NCBI GenBank assembly: GCA_037501455.1
Contig: CM074857.1
Location: 34,182,001 to 34,246,000 of the forward strand
Origin: Lantana camara
Lineage: Eukaryota > Streptophyta > Magnoliopsida > Lamiales > Verbenaceae
Length of the DNA: 64,000 nucleotides
Reading direction: 5' to 3'
The notes beneath the pieces were generated by a model. That model saw only the letters and a program-made list of their open reading frames with translations, did no database searches and was not told the DNA's origin. This document shows, piece by piece, positions 35,236-43,894 of the stretch. The translations under genes and the position numbers were made by a program. Each line of letters opens with the position of its first letter. The stretch's first letter is position 1.

Positions 35236-35247
35236 GCTCTGATACCA
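35236..35247 (-). other. Primer binding site, initiator-Met type
   Basis: On - TGGTATCAGAGC, eight bases inside the 5' LTR, which fixes the element's orientation as minus. Confidence 0.88.
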
Positions 35248-35255
35248 GTTTAGGA

Positions 35256-37873
35256 TGTAGTAACCCGGAGCGCAGAGCACTACATCCCCCGTACCATAGC
35301 CCGACAAGTGTAACGAAATGAAAACTCCGCACACGCACCAAGCTACAGTGAACAGGAGACAAACAAAATCTCTCCTAGGATAGGCGGTCTAGACCCTAAT
35401 TCAGAGTGCGCAAAAATAACAAATAGCAAATGCGGAAGCACCAGGATTCATACATACAAAAATTCATGCTCATCAAATAACAAAATATACAAGTATCAAA
35501 GTTCAAATTTAAATATATCTTATACATATTCCTCAAATTCAATTCATATTCGCATATACATGAATTCCATAAGTTCAGAGGTACAGAAATAACTAAATAA
35601 ATGCATGAAACTAATTATGAGACCCAAGACTCGACAAACGACAGCCGCCTTGCATAAACTCCCCACGAACACCCTATAATTCAAAAGAAACAAGGGGGAA
35701 AAAGAAACAACGAGAAGGGATCAGTCCTAATGACTGGTGAGGGAGCTAACATACGCACACGTACATATACATAAGAGCATAGCATATTCAAAATTAAAAG
35801 TTCATGAACCGGGGTGTTGGTTTTGCATTCTAAAACATTTTATCCCGTGATAATACATATAAATAAAAAGGTTTAAGGCCAAAGGCCAAAATCAATAAAT
35901 TTTAGAAGTTATAAGTCCACTGCCGTTTCACAAACCATATTCGGAATCAAAATCATAAAGACTCGGCGAGCACAAGTTTTCAACCACACACCTTTCATCT
36001 TCATAAATCGAAGACAAAACATAAATCAGAATCAATCCCACCTTCGTCGTTTGGGGAGGAGAGGCGCGCCTTCTCAACCCCGGTTCTCTCGTCATAAAGT
36101 GTGAGTCGGGGGATCATACCCGCTCCGCGATGGGGTTAACCGTCGGTCTTAAGAAACCCGTCTTCACCTCGACCTCCTGAGGTTGGGCGAATCTCTCAAA
36201 GTTGGAGTCATGGGAATGGAAGGGCCCGATGACCCCAATGGTCGACCCGAGTTATTACACCACAACTCCAGGCCAAAGTTCAGAATTTTGAAGAATCTGA
36301 ATTTTCAAAATTTCTGAATTTTACGGACTCATAATTCAAAGTCCAAAGTTCGCTAGTTCACAAGTTCACACACACCAGCCCTTTTTCAAAACAAATAAAC
36401 AGAAAATATATCTTACGTACACATAAAACCGTTTTCAAAAGATTTCATAGCAAATGGGCCAATTCCCACAAAATACTTATTCAAACATGTATCTATATAT
36501 ACAATTCGCATGCGGGCTTCAAAATACACGTAGGGTTTTAGGTCATTTATCTAAAAGGAAAGAAAACCTCACCTTGTCAACCAACTCGAACGAAACAAAC
36601 TCAAAGACTTCTAAAAGGCCACCTCTTTCCCCCCGGGACGGACCTCTAAACAAAACAAAAGACAAACAACACACTTAGACTCAATATGAACCAATTAGAT
36701 GCTCGGCGAATGCTTATGAGTGCAATTGATGCATAAGGAATGCAATGAGAATGCACTTAGGTCAAATAAAACACATTAATGCATATTGAGCCATAACTTA
36801 CATATTTTACGTTAAATGAACCCAAAATTCACACATAACGAGCATGACACACATTATAACATGTTAAGCATGCATCTATATAACAAAACGAATAAGAAAA
36901 TATCATACGAGGCAAGTACACGAGACATGAACACATGCACGCACGTTAGAGCACATATGAGGCATATTTTGTCATTTATCACGTATAAAAGCAACGAGGT
37001 CACGTAATAAATTCACAAAAATCATATAACACATAATTCATCAAGTATGTAAGACATAGAAAGCATAAAAGAACAAAGAAGTTCACGAAAAACACAAACA
37101 AAACGAAAACAAGGCACCGAACAACACCAACTCGAAAGTGGCCCAAAAGAGGGTCGAGGCCGTGACCCAAAATGGCCTGAAAATGGTCGCGGCCGTGACC
37201 AGCCTCAGCAACACCAAGACATCATTGTTACAGCTCGAAAGTGGGGCAAAATGGGGTGGTAAAAGGATGAATAAGGGTCAAGTGGGTCCAAGTTGGGGCA
37301 AAAAGGTTAAGAAATGAATAAGTTAGGGGCTAAATGGCAAAATGTGGTGAATCTGTCACATGGGCCGATTTCGGGCAAAATTCGGGGAATCAAACGGGCC
37401 TAGAAAATTATGAGACCAGCTTTTAAAGCTTCAAATCTACGTTGTAAGTCCCACACCACTTCCGAAATTCGAATCCGAATTCCTGAGCTCAAGTTACTCC
37501 TTCCGGAACCCGAGGTACGCTAAAACGAGTTAGGCCCTCAAGTCCCTAACAAATAAAATTGTTTGAAAGTCGTATCAAACGAACACAAAAACATGCAACG
37601 AGCACATAAACACATTCATATTATATATAATTCATACCTGGCAAGTTGTCACGAAAATTAGAATCGCAAACAAGGGCATACGTATCGAAAATGAAATTAA
37701 ATGAGCAAAACATTCAAATACTCATACAAAACAATTAACAAATAATTTCATTTAATTCAAGGATTTATCAAATACAATTTAAATAACACGTAGTTACGTA
37801 ATTAAATAATTTAAATGCGTACTTAGCACTCTCGAACCGCGTACCTGTACAGCCAAAAAGTCGGGTTGTTACA
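35256..37873 (-). repeat. 5' LTR of the Tekay-like element, long form (2618 bp)
   Basis: In element sense it begins TGTAACAACCCGAC and ends GGGTTACTACA. Two short imperfect palindromes (GGTCACGGCCGCGACC type) lie at about 37151-37166 and 37183-37200. It is paired by TSD TCCTC with the shortened 3' LTR 13877-14569. No gene inside. Confidence 0.88.
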
Positions 37874-37891
37874 TCCTCTCTGGGTGGTGAG
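37874..37891 (-). pseudogene. 18-bp sliver of Tat1 antisense exon 1 between two insertions
   Basis: It consists of the TCCTC target copy of the Tekay-like element, 8 bases, and the GTGAG target copy of the solo LTR. Removing both insertions joins 40316 and 13876 into one continuous reading block that aligns with Tat2 exon 1. Confidence 0.8.
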
Positions 37892-40315
37892 TGTAACGCC
37901 CCGATTTCCAGTTATTCAGGTACGCTCGACACGTGTGAGTTTTCCGAGAATTAGGATTATTTTAATTCTTTCGTTTATTAATTCCTACTTGTCATGATAA
38001 ATTTTATAAATTTTATTCCAATATGTTTACATGAAAATATGTGAAATACTTGTCAATTTGAGGATTATTGCCTAAATCGGATTTAATTGTTACGTGAATT
38101 AGTGGCCAAACGTGATTTAATTGCTTAATTGTCCTTAAATGCTCATTCATTTTAATTCAAGGACCAAATTGCATACTTATTCTTGGACTTAATTGATTAA
38201 TTTCTAAGACATTGCATCCTTGATTGTATAATTTATATAAACAAGGGAGTAAATTATAAATTATACATTTCATCAAAACCAAGGTTGGTGAATCACGTTA
38301 AAATGGTTTCTCCATGCTTCCAAGTTTATTTCATCAAAAAGCACCAACATATTTGCTTCCCTCTTGCTCTCGGTTCCAACCTCAAGAAAAGGAGAAGTGA
38401 TTTTGTTGAATTCCATCAAGTTTTCCCAAGGAATTTAAGAGCTTGGAGCTAAATCATCACCTTCTTCCATTTCCTTTCTTCAAAGTGCATGTAAGCTTGA
38501 GTATATGAGATTCTTAGTAATTTGTATAAAGCTAGGGTTCATGATTCTATGGAATAAATGGGTTAATTGTTGTTTGAAGCATGAATACATGATTTATGAT
38601 TGAATTTATGCATGGAAGTTTGAAGAATTTGAAGTTATAGCATGGAATTGCATATGAGCTTGAAGTTGGAAATCTTGGTGATCATGAGTGATTTATGTGT
38701 TTTTATGGAACCTTATTGTATTTTGAAGATATATGCATGATGATTTCCAGAAATATTACATTTTGAAGCTTGAAAATTGATGTTTTGAGTGATTTTGGTG
38801 TTTGGCCGAGCCTTCCCCTGTTTTCTGCCCTGTTTTTTTGTCAGAACTTGAAGGTCGCGCCCGCGACTGAAAATACACATAAAACAGGTCGCTCCCGCGA
38901 CCCCATTTTGGTCAACTTTCGACTTTTGGAAAATTGCATGAAAAATTCGGAAGCGACCATTTTGTGAAGGTTTTTGGTCGCGCCCGCGACCCCACCAGAA
39001 TCTGCATTTTGCCCAACTTCGAACCAACGCCATTTTCACCTCGGTTTGAATTAGAAAACGTGTCATATAGCGTTGGAAAGGTCTTTGTGTCTAGTTTCAT
39101 ATCTAATAAAAAAAAACTCAATTCCCACTTCTAGAATTAAAGATATTCCAGTTTTCCCTCAACATGTACATTTTCTAAAATTGTCCGTTTTTGCCAAACT
39201 TCACCAAAACCTCCATTATTGCATTCTTTTCAATTCCTTAGCCCCGTATGTGACTTATATGAGTTATAAACTTGATTTAGTGATATTTGCGTTCTTAATT
39301 GACATTACTTCAGTGTTATTGCATAACATATTGATTATAGATACGCCGTGCGTCACTATTTGGTATATACCTATTTATCAATAATCATTTCCAAGCTCTC
39401 AAGTGCTTAGCAAGCAGGTTATGATCGTGCAAAGCAATGCGCGTACCATGATCGAATCGTTCAATATATAGCAAACAAATCAGGCTCATGCAAAGCAATG
39501 CGTGTAGTTTGATTGGTATCATGTTTATGCAAAGCAATGCGTGCAATGTGATTAATGCCATGACGGGATGACCCCTGAATCCATCAGGAGACTGGTGGAG
39601 GAAGGAATCCCGCACGTGGGAATCATCAATCCTAACGTGCGTAGCATGTCGGGAAGACCCCTGAATCCATCAGGAGACTGGTGGAGAAAGGAATCCCGCA
39701 CGTGGGAATCATCAGTCCTAACGTGCGTAGCATGAATGTGTATCGACAAGGAAGGGCCATTCCATTTAGGTTCCCCTTACCTTGAAGATGCTTTATCGTG
39801 ATTACTGTGTTACAGTGCTACCGTGAATGGTGAAGGCTCGCAACCTTCCCGTTATTGGAGTGATGGAATGATCGGAGTGATGGAGTTCATTGCGGTGATG
39901 GTGTTTATTGGAGTGAGGGGGTTATGGGAGTGATGGCGATATTTGGGAAATCGATATATGTGCAGTGTTCTTGCAGGTACACTCTAAGCGGGAATCGAGC
40001 TGAGTCGAGTCCTTGCATTCGAGCCGCACGGTGCATTTTATTTATTTATTTATCATTTCAAAGGAACTGTTGTTAATACTATTTGTTAATTATCTTAGGA
40101 GATGATAAAGTATTGATATGTAAAATTGAGATGTGAACTACTTGATAAAAGAACAATGATATAGCATGCTTCCGCTTTACTTTTATACCTTTTGATATGT
40201 GATTTGTGAGTTAGTCCCGTTCGCTGCAAGTTGATTCATGTACGGACTATCCATTTCGTATGTGGATCGACCTGTAGTGCGGGGGTATGGCATCCTTACG
40301 TGTTGGGGTGCTACA
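37892..40315 (+). mobile_element. 2.4-kb solo LTR of a gypsy (Tekay/Del-like) element
   Basis: TGTAACGCCCCG...GGGGTGCTACA is flanked by perfect GTGAG duplications (37887-37891, 40316-40320). No internal region. Features inside are GTCGCGCCCGCGAC-type palindromes at 38852, 38889 and 38978, three copies of ATGCAAAGCAATGCG-like sequence (39428-39545), and an 86-bp tandem duplication (39559-39730). Confidence 0.92.
39559..39730. repeat. 86-bp tandem duplication within the solo LTR
   Basis: Two near-identical units start at 39559 (CATGACGGGATGACCCC) and 39645 (CATGTCGGGAAGACCCC). Confidence 0.85.
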
Positions 40316-40576
40316 GTGAGCCCCTAATCGCCACCGTCACCGTTAAGCGTTGGGGTTTATATGAACTTTCAGTCAGGAGAACAGTAACCCCCTGACGTTC
40401 TGCCTCCATAACCAGATCCATCTCCTCGAAAGATAGTCCACACCTCCTGGGTTACGTTCACCCATAGCTGAAATGGCTGCATCTAATTCCTCATCCCTAG
40501 GAGTAATGGATTGGGAACTAGAGCTAGCCATGTCCTCAATCTCCCTAACCATTTCCTCAATGTGTTCATCAGACAT
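40316..40576 (-). pseudogene. Tat1 antisense gene, exon 1, N-terminus
   Basis: ATG at 40576-40574 opens MSDEHIEEMVREIEDMASSS, aligning with the Tat2 start (QADDYVREIEEMSVGSSS), then AISAMGERNPGGVD against AVQGMNERAPGGVN. A frameshift at about 40435 follows. The reading then matches Tat2 through ...ERQGVTVLL...TVTVAIRGS up to the solo LTR. It keeps five G in the CAGGGGG run where Tat2 has six. Confidence 0.8.
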
Positions 40577-41112
40577 GGTGGAGGATAGGAAAGAAAGACG
40601 CCGAAAGAAGCCAAGGGAAGAAGAAAGGTGCCTACTGACTTAGAGTTAGTAAGTAAAGAAGTTAGAAGAGAAATGGAAACAATACCTAAGTTTTTGAAAG
40701 AACTTGAACTCTCTAAGGATTCACTGGAAAAATTCAAAGGAAACACTGAGTGTTGTGGAAGAGACTGTTGCATGAAGGGAATTTGTTAAAGGATGTCTCC
40801 CTATTTATATAAAAAGGTTGGTGGGATTTTATGCAATTAATTCAAAAGGTGCAATCATTCCCGCCTAGGTAACTGCCCACTTTTGTGAAATGTCGCACAT
40901 ATTCTCAAGGTTCACGCGCCGCCTCCTAAAAAGTCGCACCCACTCGCTTAGTGGCATTTAACGTTTGTTAGTCCAAGAGGTAGGAATGAATGACTGCATT
41001 AAATACGTCCTTAGAACTAATATTTCGAGGGTACAACTCCCCCGCGAAAGGAAGCCCTTGGAGATTTAAAAATCATGAATTCTATAGGCCATATAAATGT
41101 GACCACAGAATT
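40577..41112. other. 5' region of the Tat1 antisense gene up to the PPT
   Basis: Non-coding. It contains the TATA box (40801-40811) and upstream sequence equivalent to 43305-43894 of Tat2. Confidence 0.6.
40801..40811 (-). promoter_or_regulatory. TATA box of the Tat1 antisense gene
   Basis: On - TATATAAATAG(GG) lies 225 bp upstream of the ATG. The Tat2 gene has TATAAATAGG 290 bp upstream of its start. Conservation in two diverged copies supports a real promoter. Confidence 0.65.
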
Positions 41113-41123
41113 AGGGGGCAAAA
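41113..41123 (+). other. Polypurine tract of Tat1
   Basis: AGGGGGCAAAA directly precedes the LTR start TGATGAGGC. Tat2 has GGGGGGCAAAA at the same place (minus strand, 43294-43304). Confidence 0.88.
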
Positions 41124-42026
41124 TGATGAGGCTAAAATATGGTCATGCCACAGCTACGACACGTGGCCCCATCAAAGCGTCCCACGATGGCACACAAAGT
41201 CCACATCTCCAAACCCCCTCGGGATTAAGGATCCCCTCGAGAAAGTGCTCGCCTTGCCATCAAAGAACGTCTTAGCCTTTCCCCCGAGTGGGTAAGGCTA
41301 GCGATAAAGTTACCGCCCTCGACGATACCCCAGGGCTCACCCTAAAAATTGGCTATCCCCCTCTGAGGAGTATTCACACCCTTGATGCAGGGGATTCCAA
41401 CCTCTCCCGAGCGGGCAAGCAAGGTTGGGAATACTATTACAACACAACCCTCAAGGGATTCAGGTTTTGCTCTCGAGATCATCCCTTAGCTGTAAAGGAG
41501 AAGTCTTTCTCTTCACGCCATCTCTTTGGGCCTAGGTACCTCCTCGGCCCTACAAGCCCCAAAGTCCGTACAAAACCCGAGCGTGCTTAGCCCTCAATAA
41601 CAACCCAGTAATGCTCTTTGACAGATAGTACAACGGCGCACACCTGCCACTATTGCTCTACACCAACCTTTTCGCAAGTTTTTGTAGGAGATCCTTCTTA
41701 AGAGCTCCTCATTACGCCACGTGTCTACGGCAACACCGATTCAGGACCACATGGTGACAATTACCTAAAAGGCTCTGACCCTCACCTATAAATACTCAGA
41801 GATCACTTCACACTGTAAGTAAGCTCTCATACTTGAAGCTCTGTTCTATCCTCTCCATACTCGTCTGACCTATTTCACTGACTTGAGCGTCGGAGAGCCA
41901 AACTGGGTTTCACCCCCCGTTTCCCCAGCTTAACCTTCTGACTTTGCTATGTTTGTTCTTAACAGGTAGAATCCACATTCTCCGGCGACTCTCGTCTGAG
42001 TCATCTGATTTCGGTTTACCCCAACA
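41124..42026 (+). repeat. 3' LTR of Tat1
   Basis: It starts TGATGAGGCTAAAAT, as the Tat2 LTR starts TGATGAGGCCCAAAA, and ends about 42026 at TACCCCAACA. A TATAAATAC box lies at 41787-41795. The 5' partner is outside the window, so the right end and target duplication cannot be confirmed. Confidence 0.75.
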
Positions 42027-42445
42027 AACAAATTCTAAGGTGTTGGAGTTTGACAACTCAGTTCAGGCCTCATCACATATTTATTGCAATAAAATATGAT
42101 AAAGAAAAATTACAAATTCCAATTTATGTTTATGTCTTAGTTTCAATTTATTCATATTTTGTATAAGTTTATTTAAATTTAGTTCGCTTAGAATAATAAA
42201 TTTTTTTAATAAAATAGAAAATCATAATGAACAAGCTAAACTCACATAAATATCAATCAGAATTATTTAAACAAATATTTCGGACGTTGGTGATTTCTAA
42301 TGCATGTACTTTTAATACAAATAACAATCCAACATAAATATGAATGCTCAATTTTTTTTTTTAAAGAAAATATTTGGTATCCATAAACTTCAGGAATGAT
42401 AGTTCATTATTAAAACGTCAAAATATCATTTAGTAGCATTCTTTG
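42027..42445. other. AT-rich flank between Tat1 and Tat2
   Basis: No gene or RNA is recognised. It ends with the CTTTG target copy (42441-42445) and is continuous with 54903 once Tat2 is removed. Confidence 0.7.
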
Positions 42446-43293
42446 TGATGGTGCTGGAAATCAGATTTCCAAAAATGCAACAACACTTTAGTATTTGTAT
42501 GGAAAGGGAAAGACCATCACAGGCGTGAGGGCCTCAGGATCTGGGTTTCCTCTTAAGCGTGGGTTCTTCCAGCTAGGATAACACCAGAGATGCAAGTTGC
42601 AGGGATGATGTTATTGTGGTGAGAATGGTGAGGAGCTTGAGAAGATCAGTGGAAATGCCCAGAATAATGTATATAATTTGTATGCACATAATGACTTGGC
42701 GGAAAATGCATGGGTTCCCCGCTATTTATATGTTAGGGATGGGGGTAAATGGGTAAATTGACCATGTGGTCCCAAACCTGTGTTGCCCTAACACGTGGCA
42801 GCCTTTGAGGGTGTGAGAATGATATTTCTGAAAAGGAGATGGCGTGTCAGGTGCACGGTGCGCAGTACCTTTGTGTCAGAGGTTGTTGACGAGGGTCGCA
42901 TGAGTGGAGGGTCCCGGATCCGTCTTATGAGGGTTCAGGTCCACCACGGCGGTGGGGGGTGACCCGCGAGCGATTAGTGACGCTCGAAGGGTGCTCGGAT
43001 GGGTTTCTCATGGTTTATGAGCTTTGAGCGCCAAAACCCGAGCGACAAGAATATGGCCCTCGTGTGGATGATTCCTTGAGAAAGGTAACCCCGAGGGTCG
43101 ATATGGAAGAGCCGGGCCTGCCTGCTCGTCCTCGCCGTTTAACTGGTTGTCCGAGGCTCAGGGGCCCATATTAGTTGGCAAGTGAGTGGGCTGGGTTGGT
43201 CCACGAGCCCGTCAATGCGAGGGAGTGATCTCAGCGTTAGCAGATGGTGACAGGTGGACGGTCCTGATAAGAGCGTATTTTTGGGCCTCATCA
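42446..43293 (-). repeat. 3' LTR of Tat2
   Basis: 848 bp. In element sense it starts TGATGAGGCCC and ends CCAGCACCATCA, with TGATG/CATCA inverted termini. Nearly identical to 54051-54897. Confidence 0.95.
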
Positions 43294-43304
43294 TTTTGCC
43301 CCCC
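43294..43304 (-). other. Polypurine tract of Tat2
   Basis: On - GGGGGGCAAAA abuts the 3' LTR and primes plus-strand synthesis. Confidence 0.9.
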
Positions 43305-43595
43305 AAATTCTGTAGTATCGCTCGAGCGTATTGTAGAATTTTTAATATGGAGGGAGCCTAGTATTTTGAATTTCTTGAGGATCAAGACGCTGCTAGAGAA
43401 GTGACCGTCTGCCTTCTGTAACGGACATAATCTGACACCGCATTAATTGATGTCATGTCCGCATTTAATGCGGAGTGGGAACGTGGGCGCATGTACTCCG
43501 GGAGACGTGAGGCGGTTAGCAAAAGTGGGGGGATTTCCTAGGCGGGAAATGATTGCGTTTTGAATTTTCAGCCCTAATCCATGTAAAATTTTTCC

Positions 43596-43605
43596 TATAA
43601 ATAGG
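43596..43605 (+). promoter_or_regulatory. TATA box of the Tat2 antisense gene
   Basis: TATAAATAGG lies 290 bp upstream of the start codon, in the region between PPT and coding sequence, on the strand opposite gag-pol. Transcription would start near 43625-43635 (inference). A possible 5'-UTR intron runs from AG|GTAAAA (43722) to TGTTAG (about 43863); weak support. Confidence 0.65.
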
Positions 43606-43894
43606 GGTCTGCAGGGCTTTGGGATCTTTTTCACGCATTCAAACTCTTTCAAGCACATACACAGCAAGAAATCTCTGTCAGTTCTACAAATTCCGGCGAA
43701 TTTCTTCTCTTCAAATCTTAGGTAAAAATTCCTTATCCTTCTTCTTATTTTCCCCGTGCTAACATTAGTTTTAGGTTGTGTGAGTGAAACCCTTGAGGGA
43801 AGAGCCACTGTCTACCATTGAACTTGTTTCAGAAATCTTCTCCCTCCTTGAGTTTTCTGTTAGAAATCCCGTTTCCAAAAGTTGAAAAGTGAAC

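Larger units (their letters stand above)
13877..37873 (-). mobile_element. Tekay/Del-like Ty3/gypsy element (minus strand), internally deleted and nested
   Basis: It is flanked by a perfect TSD, TCCTC at 13872-13876 and 37874-37878. The left (3') LTR is 13877-14569 and the right (5') LTR is 35256-37873. A PPT and pol tail lie at 14570-14827, gag at about 34080-35032, and an iMet-type PBS at 35236-35247. Most of pol is gone. A second gypsy element carrying the copia complex sits between the pol tail and gag. The lineage is inferred from the LTR start (TGTGACACCCCG in the 3' copy), PBS and PPT context rather than from RT. Confidence 0.8.
1..42026 (+). mobile_element. Tat1: old, heavily nested Ty3/gypsy Tat-lineage retrotransposon, 5' end outside window
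   Basis: The order gag, PR, RT-RNaseH-INT on +, then an antisense gene on -, then PPT and LTR, matches the younger complete copy Tat2 (42446-54897, inverted). Its own sequence is 1-1319, 3473-8677, 12074-13876, 37874-37891 and 40316-42026; the rest is later insertions. The 5' LTR and PBS lie left of base 1. All coding parts carry stops or frameshifts, so it is dead. Tat membership is inferred from the two RNase H regions in pol and the antisense 3' gene, both known hallmarks of that lineage. Confidence 0.88.
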
